DNA of 43,054 nucleotides from Candidatus Adiutrix sp. (GCA_031263565.1 JAISFR010000103.1:1-43054); one strand, 5' to 3'. Counted from the first letter of the stretch, positions 1-7,624 are shown. Numbers and translations: made by a program. Notes: generated by a model not told the origin, from the sequence alone.

Positions 1-9
1 AGGCTTCCG

Positions 10-528
10 GTGGGCAACCAGAACGAAAAAGAGCTTGACGAAAATGGAAAACCGCTGGGCGGAGATCAGAAAACATACCACGAGGACGGGTCTTTACGTT
101 CTGAGGTTTTATATATTGACGGGCTGAGAAGGGGTTTGATGATTTTTTACTACCCCAATGGCAACGTGCAGTTCGAGATCCCCTATAAAAACGGAATCAT
201 TGACGGGGTTGCGAAAAGGTACAATAAAGCTGGTAAAATCAGGCAGGAATCAACTTTTGAAGAAGGGCTTTTGAATGGCCCTGATAAAACTTATAATGGG
301 CTTGATGTTTTGATGTATGAATGTGACTATATGCACGGGGTGAAGGATGGACCAATAAAGTCATATAGCAATGAAGGCATATTGATCATGGAAGGCATGT
401 TTGTCAAAGGGCTGCCCAATGGGTTGTGGCGTTTTTATGATAAACATGGGAAGCTAAAAGACGAAAAATATTATGATAAAGGGCTTGCAAGGAAAATGCA
501 GGTGTTTGATTTGAGAGAACCTAAATAA
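10..528 (+). CDS. MORN-like repeat protein (YwqK-type), possibly 5'-partial
   Basis: A protein of at least 172 residues built almost entirely of MORN/YwqK-like units of about 22-24 residues. Recurrent cores are Y-x-x-G-x-x-x-G and a following G-(K/N)-(L/I/V) turn, for example YPNGNV, YNKAGKI, YDKHGKL, with IDGLRRG, KNGIIDG, EEGLLNG and VKGLPNG between them. Such repeats form beta-hairpins; in bacteria they occur in poorly characterised proteins, some annotated as YwqK-family antitoxins, so no activity is assigned. There is no signal peptide or membrane segment. The GTG at 10 has no clear ribosome-binding site and the frame stays open to base 1, so the true start may lie outside the window. 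Its base composition is much more AT-rich than anything else here, which suggests recent acquisition. The next gene starts 17 bp downstream on the same strand. Confidence 0.8.
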   Translation: MGNQNEKELDENGKPLGGDQKTYHEDGSLRSEVLYIDGLRRGLMIFYYPNGNVQFEIPYKNGIIDGVAKRYNKAGKIRQESTFEEGLLNGPDKTYNGLDVLMYECDYMHGVKDGPIKSYSNEGILIMEGMFVKGLPNGLWRFYDKHGKLKDEKYYDKGLARKMQVFDLREPK

Positions 529-545
529 ACTGGAACTGCGAAGCG

Positions 546-2033
546 ATGGACTTTTTATCTTCAATCGGCCTGTTGGGCGGCCCGAGGGCCTATTTAGGGC
601 TGCTGGTGGCCATTCCGGTTCTTTTGATCCTGATCTACATTCTATACGGGCTGGGGACGGCCCTGGCGATGCTGGGCGGCCGCTGGAAAACCCGGATCAT
701 CAGCGGCCGTTTAGAATCTTTGGGCAAAATTGTCGACTCCGCGTCAGTCAATACTTTTTTAAATGTGACCATCCATCTGGACGGCCAGCCCCGGCCCACC
801 CTGTTCAAAAAACTTAGCTTGGGCCCTTATCTGCGGAAGACCAACGCCTTGCGGCTGGGGGGCCGGTATATCCTATTGGCGCGCGGGAAAGGCCTGGACG
901 GGGGCCAAATCAGGGTGCTGGCCCTCTCCACCGGCCGGACGGTCCACTGCGCCAAAAAAGACATCCTGGCCCTTGGGCGGCTTGAGGGGGCTCAAATATT
1001 CTTTCTGGCCCTCATCTGCGGCCTTCCGGGGGGCATATTCCTGGCGCCCCGCTTCGCCGGCGGCGCGCCTGAACTTGCGGACCTGATAGCGGCCGGCCTG
1101 GCCTGCGGGCTGATTCCCGCCGGCGCTCTTGCCGGCCTTTTTATCATGGCGGCCGCCAAAATGTCGCGCCAGGCCAAGGCCAGACTGGAACAATTCGCCC
1201 GAACCTGGCGTATCGATGACGAGGCCGTCAGAACCAAAGCCCTGCCCCCGCTGGCCGCCGGATATGAACGATCGCCGATCGTATCCCTTGTCTTCCTGCT
1301 CCTTTGGTGGTGGTGGGTGGTGCGGCAGGGCCATGCGGACGAACTGGAGAATATAATCGTATTCCTTGGCGGCCTGCCCCTTTTGTGCTTGCCTTTCCAC
1401 ATTCTCCGCAAAATCCTGATCGGCCTCACCACGGCGGCCTCCGCCGCGCCCCGGCCCGAGATGAGACGCCTTAGAATCATTGAGGCCGGCGAAGCCAAAA
1501 AAAAGGCCGACGGCTCCATTTATTTTAAAAACGTTGTTTTTGAGGATCCGTTTTCAGGGGCCAAAAAGAAGGTCAAAATATTGTCGCCCGCCGCCAACCT
1601 GATCAAAGAGGGCTTGCTTGATCAGGGCCTGGACGGCCTCTGGATGATCCAGGAGGGGAAAGCCGGGCACCCGGCCGTGGAAGAAAGCCACGGCTCGCTG
1701 AAAGTTGCGGCCTATATTGAAGATTTGAAAAGCCGTCAAATTTGCCTGAACCTGACTGATGTTTTACGGCTCTACAATTACAAGCCCTTTATCTCGCCGC
1801 TGACCGCCGGGCTGGCCGGCGCTTTCATCGGCACGGCGCTCATAATTCATAATACAGGCTATGCCCCGGTCTGGGTTGATTTTCTATGGCTGATTCCGGC
1901 GACGGCCCTGCCTGTTTCAGCCTTGATAATGGCTCGCCGACGAATAGTCGCCGCCGTCGGCCGTTGCCTGCAAAAATGGACGGCCATCAACCAGGCCGGC
2001 TCGCAGCCCTGTGAATTGACGTTCAAAGGCTGA
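546..2033 (+). CDS. Unrecognised multi-pass membrane protein
   Basis: A 495-residue protein that I cannot assign to a family. Likely membrane segments lie at about residues 17-43, 148-168, 178-203, 244-260 (containing four consecutive Trp), 267-288, 417-434 and 442-463, giving a topology with two soluble stretches (about 45-145 and 295-415). Both soluble parts have a beta-rich, SH3-like look (for example the YFKNVVFEDPFSG region near 326-338), and they resemble each other loosely, so an internal duplication is possible but unproven. The ATG at 546 follows the MORN-like gene by 17 bp, so the two are probably co-transcribed; the ribosome-binding site is weak. Unlike that neighbour, its GC content matches the rest of the window. 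A hairpin lies at 2109-2134 downstream. Confidence 0.75.
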   Translation: MDFLSSIGLLGGPRAYLGLLVAIPVLLILIYILYGLGTALAMLGGRWKTRIISGRLESLGKIVDSASVNTFLNVTIHLDGQPRPTLFKKLSLGPYLRKTNALRLGGRYILLARGKGLDGGQIRVLALSTGRTVHCAKKDILALGRLEGAQIFFLALICGLPGGIFLAPRFAGGAPELADLIAAGLACGLIPAGALAGLFIMAAAKMSRQAKARLEQFARTWRIDDEAVRTKALPPLAAGYERSPIVSLVFLLLWWWWVVRQGHADELENIIVFLGGLPLLCLPFHILRKILIGLTTAASAAPRPEMRRLRIIEAGEAKKKADGSIYFKNVVFEDPFSGAKKKVKILSPAANLIKEGLLDQGLDGLWMIQEGKAGHPAVEESHGSLKVAAYIEDLKSRQICLNLTDVLRLYNYKPFISPLTAGLAGAFIGTALIIHNTGYAPVWVDFLWLIPATALPVSALIMARRRIVAAVGRCLQKWTAINQAGSQPCELTFKG

Positions 2034-2108
2034 GGCTTCATGACGCAGATGGCTTGACAGCCCACGTATCCAAAATAAATTTTGTCAATCCCGGAAAGGC
2101 CTTGAACT

Positions 2109-2134
2109 GGCATTTTTCGGGCACAAAAAATGCC
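2109..2134 (+). terminator. Hairpin after the membrane-protein gene
   Basis: Perfect 9-bp stem (ggcattttt / aaaaatgcc) with an 8-nt loop, 75 bp after the stop codon at 2033. There is no following T-run, so it may be a weak terminator or an mRNA 3'-end stabiliser. Confidence 0.4.
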
Positions 2135-2412
2135 GCATTGCGCGGCGAAGGTAAGCAAATATGGATAGTTTTGGCTGTAGATGGGTAAAAAGAGGACAAA
2201 TTCAGGCGGGTTTATTCAATCAGGGGAGTATATTGCAATATTAGTGCCAAGGCTGAGGGCGAGGCCCTGAAAAACCGGGCGAAGGCCCGGGGGCGGGGGC
2301 CTGACAATGGCGGGGCTTATGGCCGCGGCGCACGCAGCCGGTTGATAACGCCTACGTCTAAGCGGCGGAAATAAAGTACGCCCGATTATAAAAATAGCCG
2401 GTCGCCCCGGAG

Positions 2413-2498
2413 ATGGCGACGGAGCGGAGCGACCGGTCAGGTCGGCCAATCCGTCCCCTGCCGGGCAAAAATCGCCCTTTTTGCCCGGCTACGACCAG
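2413..2498. repeat. Hairpin-bearing dispersed repeat, left copy
   Basis: Contains the 13-mer ggagcgaccggtc at 2426-2438, then partly conserved GG, GGCC and AT positions, then a perfect 11-bp hairpin (arms 2461-2471 and 2478-2488, ccgggcaaaaa / tttttgcccgg) and the flank gaccag at 2492-2497. The reverse complement of the repeat at 42853-43054 has the same 13-mer, a hairpin starting at exactly the same offset (35 nt), and the same flank. Stem bases differ between the two copies but pairing is kept. Confidence 0.55.
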
Positions 2499-2697
2499 AG
2501 CACTTGAAGCTGGAAAGCTACTTTAGAGAATTGCGCCTCAGCCAGAACATTCAAGAATATGTTGCCAGACCGGCCTGAATATGTTGAAATAAGCGGAACA
2601 AGAAGCTGGGAATTGAGCCGCCCCTGCCGTTCCCGGGAAACTATACCAATTTAAGCCAAAAGACATCAGCGAAAAATAAATGAAAGCGAGGTAAGCT

Positions 2698-3198
2698 GTG
2701 AAACATCATCTACTCGGAACAGCCCTGTGGCTGGCGGTCGCCATTGGGCTTTTAAACGCTCCCCCGGCCCGGGCCCAAGTTCTCGGCCCAGTGATCTATT
2801 CGGAACGCGGGGCCAGTCTCAGCCAGAATTTTTCCCCGCCGGGCTTCCTGTCGGAGGTCTCCCTGCAGGCCGCGGCTGTGGAGGGCACGACCCGGAAGGA
2901 TTTGGACTGCGGATACCCGGGCGGCACGGTTTTGGAAGTGGAAGGCAGCCTGACGGTGGGCAGCGGGTCGTACAAGGTTGAATTCAAACACCAGGGTCAG
3001 GTGAGCCTGAAGCTGGAGGCCAAAGACGGCTCGAACTCCGAGGGCCAGGGCCTGGTGACGGTCGGGGCCCAAGGCAAATTGACCTATGAAGTCACAGCCG
3101 GGCAGGCCCAAAATGTGGTCATGAGCTTAAAGGTGAGCCCTCCGGCCGCCCCGGACTCCGCCGACTCCGAGCCGGCAGTCGGCGGGCCGGCGAAGTGA
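2698..3198 (+). CDS. Small secreted protein, family not recognised
   Basis: A 166-residue protein with a clear Sec signal peptide: positive MKHH start, hydrophobic core LLGTALWLAVAIGLL, and a likely signal-peptidase I site after ...PPARA at residue 26. The mature part (about 140 residues) alternates short polar and hydrophobic residues like a beta-sandwich (for example GSYKVEFKHQGQVSLKLEA) and ends in a Pro/Ala/Ser-rich tail. It has two cysteines at most and no membrane anchor, so a periplasmic location is likely. The GTG start at 2698 is supported by a GAGGT Shine-Dalgarno about 7 nt upstream. It stands alone after the non-coding region; the CCA-enzyme gene begins 45 bp downstream on the same strand. 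Function unknown. Confidence 0.75.
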   Translation: MKHHLLGTALWLAVAIGLLNAPPARAQVLGPVIYSERGASLSQNFSPPGFLSEVSLQAAAVEGTTRKDLDCGYPGGTVLEVEGSLTVGSGSYKVEFKHQGQVSLKLEAKDGSNSEGQGLVTVGAQGKLTYEVTAGQAQNVVMSLKVSPPAAPDSADSEPAVGGPAK

Positions 3199-3243
3199 GA
3201 AATATTCGCCCGGCCCGGCGCGGCCTGGCTTCAGTCGCCAAAA

Positions 3244-4695
3244 ATGACCCTGAATTATGAAAACGCCGAATCGGGCGAGGTAGTGACGGGACTGGAAAAT
3301 TTACTGGACGGGAAACTGCCGCCGGAGGCCGCCAGGGCGGTCGGCGAGGCCGGCGGCCGGCTGGCCCTGGTGGGCGGCCGGCTGCGGGACCACCTTCTTT
3401 CGACGCCCTCCGCCCCGGCTTCAGCCGGAAAAACCGACGAATACGACCTGGTGGCCTTCGGCCTGGAACTGGAGACCCTGGCCGGGCTTTTCGGCCATTT
3501 CGGGCCGGTCCGCCTGGTCGGGCGGCGCGGCGCCCTGGCGGACGAAAAGGAGCCCGCCCTGGTCCATCTGCGCCTGGGCCGCAATTTGCTGGAAATCAGC
3601 CCGGCCAGGCGTCTGGGCGGCCGGCGGGCGGTGTTTTCCAAAGAGGCCGGGCCCCTGGAAGACGCCCTGTGCCGCGATTTTACGGTCAACGCCCTTTATT
3701 ACGACCCGTTGACCAGGAGCCTGGAAGATCCGCTGGGCGGCCTGGAGGACCTGGCGGCCCGGCGGCTGAGGCCCTGCCATCAACTGGCTCTGGAGCTGGA
3801 CCCCCTGAGGCTGATGCGGGCCGTGAGCCTGATTTCCCGGCTGGGGTTCAGCCCCGGCCGGGAACTCTCGGCCGCAGCGCGGCGTTGCGCCGGGCTGCTC
3901 TCCGCCGTACCCCGGGACCGCCTCTGGCCCGAGTGGCACAAATGGGCCGGGGGGCGCTGGCCTCATCTGGGCCTGGATTTCATGGAAAAGAGCGGCCTGC
4001 TCGCTTTCTGGCCGTCGCTGGCCGCCCTGGCCGCCACCCCCCAGAACCCCCGCTTTCACCCTGAAGGCGATGTCTGGCGTCACACCGTGCTGGTGGTCAG
4101 GGCCATGTCGGAACTGGAACTGCCGGCCTCGGCCCGCCGGCCGCTTTTGCTGCTGGCGGCCCTGCTGCATGACCTGGGGAAACCCCTGGTCACGGTTTTC
4201 GAGGGCGGACGCCTCATTTCCAAAGGGCACGCCCAGGCCGGGCTGAAACCGGCCCGGGAATTCCTGGAAGGCCTCCGGGCCCCGCTCCACTGGCGCAAGC
4301 CCATCCTCAAACTGGTGGAACGGCACATGGACCTGGCCTTCCGGGCCATCACCCCCAAAGCCCTGCGCCGCCTGGCCCGGCGCCTGGCCCCGGAAGTCGC
4401 CCTGACGGAATACTGGGCCCTGGCCGCCGCTGACTGGAACGGGCGCGGGCCGGGCCTGGGCGGCTTTCCCCTGACCCTGGCCGAATTTCTGGAACCCCTG
4501 GGCGGCGCGGATCAGGCGCCGCCGCCGCTATTGATGGGGCGCGATATTCTGGCCGCCTTCCCCGTAAGTCCCGGCCCGGCGCTGGGGAACCTCTTGCGGC
4601 GGGTGGAAGAGGCCGCCGACGAGGGGCTGCTGAAAAGCCGCGAAGAGGCCCTGGCCTACGTCGGCCGCCTGATAGACAACGGCTTGGGCTCCTGA
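3244..4695 (+). CDS. cca: CCA tRNA nucleotidyltransferase / poly(A) polymerase family with HD domain
   Basis: A 483-residue class II nucleotidyltransferase. The head domain shows GGRLRD (44-49), the metal-binding position E66-Y-D68, and the flexible-loop motif RDFTVNALYYDP (144-155), followed by the neck motif DPLRLMRAVSLISRLGF (186-202). The C-terminal half carries an HD phosphohydrolase domain with H272, H280 and H309-D310 (HDLGKP), the architecture of E. coli Cca. The family adds or repairs the 3' CCA of tRNA; close relatives are poly(A) polymerases, and sequence alone does not separate them here. Odd points are the Glu in place of the usual first Asp of the D-x-D pair, and that the one tRNA in this window encodes its own CCA, so a repair role is plausible. 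A GTG at 3283 behind gcgagg is an alternative start. The gene converges with the kinase operon. Confidence 0.88.
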   Translation: MTLNYENAESGEVVTGLENLLDGKLPPEAARAVGEAGGRLALVGGRLRDHLLSTPSAPASAGKTDEYDLVAFGLELETLAGLFGHFGPVRLVGRRGALADEKEPALVHLRLGRNLLEISPARRLGGRRAVFSKEAGPLEDALCRDFTVNALYYDPLTRSLEDPLGGLEDLAARRLRPCHQLALELDPLRLMRAVSLISRLGFSPGRELSAAARRCAGLLSAVPRDRLWPEWHKWAGGRWPHLGLDFMEKSGLLAFWPSLAALAATPQNPRFHPEGDVWRHTVLVVRAMSELELPASARRPLLLLAALLHDLGKPLVTVFEGGRLISKGHAQAGLKPAREFLEGLRAPLHWRKPILKLVERHMDLAFRAITPKALRRLARRLAPEVALTEYWALAAADWNGRGPGLGGFPLTLAEFLEPLGGADQAPPPLLMGRDILAAFPVSPGPALGNLLRRVEEAADEGLLKSREEALAYVGRLIDNGLGS

Positions 4696-4731
4696 CCCGG
4701 CTGCCGTTCGCCTTTGTTTCCAGGCCGACCC

Positions 4732-4905
4732 TCAATGGCCTTTTTTGATCTCCAGAAGCCGCCGGACCTGTTCCGGACTGCTGTCTTCGGGCAGCCCCAG
4801 GTTCCTCAAAATCTCCATCCTGACCTCCCTGAGATAAGCCTGGCGGTCAAAGTTTTCCGCCGGGGCCGGCTCTGGCCGGGGCGGGCCTTTCTTTTCTTCG
4901 GTCAT
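4732..4905 (-). CDS. Small 57-residue protein at the end of the kinase operon
   Basis: A short ORF from ATG at 4905 to TGA at 4732-4734, too short for usual length cut-offs. It is preceded by AAGGAG nine nucleotides before the ATG and begins 15 bp after the stop of the zinc-ribbon kinase, so it reads as the last gene of that operon. The N-terminal third is Pro/Glu-rich and charged (MTEEKKGPPRPEP...); residues about 19-57 look like two amphipathic helices separated by the turn GLPEDSSPEQ. It has no signal peptide, membrane segment or cysteines. No family recognised. The spacing, Shine-Dalgarno and codon use like its neighbours make it a probable real gene; a small partner or regulator of the kinases is only a guess. 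Confidence 0.65.
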   Translation of the reverse strand: MTEEKKGPPRPEPAPAENFDRQAYLREVRMEILRNLGLPEDSSPEQVRRLLEIKKGH

Positions 4906-4920
4906 CCTAAATGGCTCCTT

Positions 4921-6141
4921 TCAGGGCCGGGGCAGGCCCAGTTCGGCGATGAGTTCGGCCCGGCCCAGTTCCTGGAGCGCGGCCGCCCGCCGCCGCCGCC
5001 GCTCTTCCGGCTCGGGCCTCGGCGGCGGGGCCGGGCGGGGGTAGGGCCGTCTCAGTATTTTACGGTAAACCGCCGCCAGATCTTCCTCCACCTCCCGGGC
5101 CGTCTGAGGCCGGTCGGCGATCTTATCAGCCAGGGCCCGACGGAAAAAATCGGCCAGCGGCGGGGCAATGGGCGCCTTGGGCCGGGGGCCGGCCAGATAA
5201 TGCTCCAGGGCCTGGCCGGCAATGGACCCCATTTCCCAGGGGCGGCGGCCGATGAAGCACTCCAGGGCGGTCAGGCTCAGGGCCCAGAGATCATCGCCCG
5301 GCCCCGGGCCGCTCCGGCCGAGGGCCGCTTCCGGGGAAAAATACTGCGGGGTGCCCAAAAGGCGGGTGCTGGAAAAACGGGTGGCGTCCTGGCTGGAGGC
5401 CGGGCGGCTCTGGTCGGCCGCCAGGTTGGCGGACGGCAGGCTCAAAGGCCCGTAGTCGCCGATCAGCACCCGGCCGCCGTTTTCCACCAGCACGTTGCGG
5501 GGCTTGATGTCCAGCCGGCTCAGGCCCAGGCTGTGGGCGTAGGCCAGGCCCCGGGCGATTTGGATGAAACTGTCCAGCAGCCGGTGCAGCACGGCCTCCT
5601 CCGGCCCCTCATAGAGAGGCCCGCGCCCCAGGCCCATAAAGGTCCACAGATCGTGGCCGTCGATAAAATCCTGAAAAATGAGCGGCTGATTCCGAAAGAG
5701 CTCCACATGGTCGCAACCGACCAGATTGGGATGAAGGCCCGGCGTCAGCCAGGCCACAGCTTCGTCAATGAACGCCCGGCGCGGCAGGCGGTCCAGAGTG
5801 GCCGGCAGCGGCAGCTTGAGGGCCAGCGGACGGCGGCTGTTCTCCAGATCCTCCATCTGGGAAACCAGGCTCAGGCCGCCCCGGCCCATGGGGCGGACGA
5901 CCCGATAGCGCCCGGCGACAATCTGGCCGGGACGAAGATCCAGCCACAGGCGGCCCACCAGAAGGTCGTCGGCCGGGGATTCCTGGCCGGGCGGAATAAT
6001 GGTGGGGGCCTGGTCACTGGCCGGCAGAAGGTGGAAAACGCCTCCGCATTTCAGGCAGATGGTGCGATGGCCCAGGTTGGCCCGGCTTAACTGGTAGCGG
6101 GCCTGACAGGCTGGGCATCGGCTGCGGGTCTGGGAGCTCAT
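4921..6141 (-). CDS. Zinc-ribbon Ser/Thr protein kinase (Hanks type)
   Basis: A 406-residue kinase. Residues 9-32 form an N-terminal zinc ribbon of the MJ0042 type (C9-x2-C12 ... C29-x2-C32). The kinase domain (about 75-365) has the glycine loop GRGGLSLV (86-93), the lysine K109 (LALK), the catalytic loop D211-I-K-P-R-N216, D229-Y-G in place of DFG, and S269-P-E in place of APE. The catalytic loop reads R-L-D where most kinases have H-R-D, so the His and Arg are missing although the essential Asp, Lys and Asn remain; it should be a non-RD kinase, possibly active without activation-loop phosphorylation. The C-terminal tail is Arg/Pro-rich. There is no transmembrane segment, so it is cytoplasmic. 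The start overlaps the upstream FHA-kinase gene by ATGA (6138-6141), indicating translational coupling. Confidence 0.88.
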   Translation of the reverse strand: MSSQTRSRCPACQARYQLSRANLGHRTICLKCGGVFHLLPASDQAPTIIPPGQESPADDLLVGRLWLDLRPGQIVAGRYRVVRPMGRGGLSLVSQMEDLENSRRPLALKLPLPATLDRLPRRAFIDEAVAWLTPGLHPNLVGCDHVELFRNQPLIFQDFIDGHDLWTFMGLGRGPLYEGPEEAVLHRLLDSFIQIARGLAYAHSLGLSRLDIKPRNVLVENGGRVLIGDYGPLSLPSANLAADQSRPASSQDATRFSSTRLLGTPQYFSPEAALGRSGPGPGDDLWALSLTALECFIGRRPWEMGSIAGQALEHYLAGPRPKAPIAPPLADFFRRALADKIADRPQTAREVEEDLAAVYRKILRRPYPRPAPPPRPEPEERRRRRAAALQELGRAELIAELGLPRP

Positions 6142-7580
6142 ATCAAAAGGTCATCCCGCTCGGCGGCTTTCAGCAGGGCTTTTTTCAGGCTTTCGGCCGT
6201 CTGGTGGAAAATGGCCGGGTCATCCACCAGGGCTTCGTCCAGGGTCTCGGCCAGATGCTCCGGAGCGTCGGGCAACAGTTCCTTCAACGGGCGGGGCGAA
6301 TCGCTCATGACCACCTGCCAGGGGTCTCGGCCCTCGGGAAATTCCCGGGGGTATTCGCCGGTCAGGAGTTTGTACAGGGAGGCCGCCGCGGCCCAGACAT
6401 CCACCTCCGGCCCGGCGTATTTGAAATTCATGGCCTGCTGGCGGGGCATGGTGGCCGGAGAGCCGGCCACCGTCCCGGTGCGGGTGTCGCAGGAGCCGCC
6501 CCGCCCGTGAAATTTGGCCACCCCGATGTCGGCGATTTTGGGGGTCAGGCCGTCGAAGCCGCCGAGAAAGATGTTGGCCGGCTTCAGGTCCCGGTGGACC
6601 AGGCCCACGGCGGTCGCGCCGGCCGTGCCGTCGGGCTCGGCGGCGGCCAGGCGGACCTGGTGGAGATAGCTCAGGCCGTCGAGGGCCGGCAGGATGATGG
6701 CCAGGGCCCGCTCCACCGACAGGCGCCCCCCGGCCGCCAGCCGGGCCTCTTCGGCCGAGCCGCCTGAACAGTATTCCATCAGGGCGAAATAGGCGCCCCC
6801 GTAACGGCCGGATTCAAACATCCGGGCCACGTTGGGGTGGGAGAGGGCCCGGCCCAGGGCCGCCTCCCGCAGGAAACTCTTCCTGGCCCAGTCATTGTCG
6901 GAGACCGAGGGCGGCATGACTTTCAAGGCCAGCCGGCTTTCGCTCTTTTTGCGGGTGGCCAGGAAAACGGCCGAAGTGGCCCCCCGGCCCAGGGTTTTGA
7001 CCACCCGCAGGCTCTTGAGGGGCGCCAGGCCGCCCAGGCGCCGGCCCAGCCCGGCCTGCAGCAGTTTCAGCGCGGCCACGGGGTTGGCCCGGCAGTTTTC
7101 GCAAAGGGCGTCGGGCGCCCGCAGGGTGGTGGCCCGGCTCAGGGGGCCGCCGCAATTGGCGCAGCCCAGACTGACCTGGTGCGAAGTTTTTTCCAGAGCC
7201 GCGTCGGCCAACAGCACCCTCAGGCGCAGGGAGCCGGCGGCGATGATGTCCCCGTCGGCCAGTTCCACCCCCGGCCCCTGAAGGGCCTGGCCGCTGTCCG
7301 GGCGGGGCCGGGCCGGGTCGCGCCGGCCCACCAGCAGCCCGTTGAGCCAGGTGCCCCCCAGGCTGCCCAGATCCCGGATGACCGCCCGGCTGCCGCCCAG
7401 TTCGATCACCGACTGGAAGCGGGACAAAGCCGGCGAGTAATCCCCGGCTTCGGGCTTCACCACGCAGCGGTGGTCACGGCCGATCAAAATGGCCTCGGGC
7501 CCGGTGAACTCCCAGGCGCCGCTCAGGCCGGCCTCGGCCGTCAGGATCAGTTTTAAGGGGTTGGCCCCGGCTGTTTTCAT
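6138..7580 (-). CDS. FHA domain plus zinc-ribbon Ser/Thr protein kinase
   Basis: A 480-residue signalling protein counted from the ATG at 7580. Residues about 10-120 are an FHA phosphothreonine-binding domain (LIGRDHRC, then LSRFQSVIEL and GSLGGTWLNG). A zinc ribbon follows (C141-x2-C144 ... C161-x2-C164), then a Hanks-type kinase domain from about 190: glycine loop LGRGATSAVF, K221, H330-R-D-L-K-P-A-N337, and D352-I-G in place of DFG. The APE motif is not conserved (MPRQQ). An upstream in-frame ATG at 7637 would add 19 Tyr/Gly-rich residues, but it lacks a Shine-Dalgarno and would read through a 20-bp palindrome at 7605-7624, so 7580 is preferred. Pairing with a second zinc-ribbon kinase suggests the FHA domain reads a phosphorylation made by one of the two; targets are not evident. 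Confidence 0.87.
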   Translation of the reverse strand: MKTAGANPLKLILTAEAGLSGAWEFTGPEAILIGRDHRCVVKPEAGDYSPALSRFQSVIELGGSRAVIRDLGSLGGTWLNGLLVGRRDPARPRPDSGQALQGPGVELADGDIIAAGSLRLRVLLADAALEKTSHQVSLGCANCGGPLSRATTLRAPDALCENCRANPVAALKLLQAGLGRRLGGLAPLKSLRVVKTLGRGATSAVFLATRKKSESRLALKVMPPSVSDNDWARKSFLREAALGRALSHPNVARMFESGRYGGAYFALMEYCSGGSAEEARLAAGGRLSVERALAIILPALDGLSYLHQVRLAAAEPDGTAGATAVGLVHRDLKPANIFLGGFDGLTPKIADIGVAKFHGRGGSCDTRTGTVAGSPATMPRQQAMNFKYAGPEVDVWAAAASLYKLLTGEYPREFPEGRDPWQVVMSDSPRPLKELLPDAPEHLAETLDEALVDDPAIFHQTAESLKKALLKAAERDDLLI

Positions 7581-7604
7581 GCGCCGCCCAAATGCCCGAC
7601 CGTA

Positions 7605-7624
7605 AAAATCAGGTCCCTGATTTT
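7605..7624 (-). terminator. Intercistronic palindrome between hldA and the FHA kinase
   Basis: Perfect 9-bp inverted repeat (aaaatcagg / cctgatttt) with a 2-nt centre. Read on the minus strand it ends in five T residues, so it could partly terminate transcription after hldA and lower kinase expression. The T-run is short, so full termination is not expected. Confidence 0.45.

Larger units (their letters stand above)
2034..2697. other. 664-bp non-coding region rich in hairpins
   Basis: No convincing gene was found between the membrane protein and the secreted protein. The stretch holds a hairpin at 2109-2134, GC-rich imperfect inverted repeats around 2255-2320, and the repeat element at 2413-2498. 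A 37-codon ORF (2413-2526, ATG to TAG) crosses the element, but its only Shine-Dalgarno-like bases touch the start codon, so translation is doubtful. A short palindrome (ttcccgggaa) lies at 2634-2643. No strong sigma-70 promoter was seen upstream of the gene at 2698. Confidence 0.6.

Noticed and set aside
4714-6090. Long plus-strand frame of 458 codons opposite the zinc-ribbon kinase
   Set aside because: It is Pro/Gly/Arg/Gln-rich low-complexity sequence antisense to a kinase with clear motifs, as expected in high-GC DNA.
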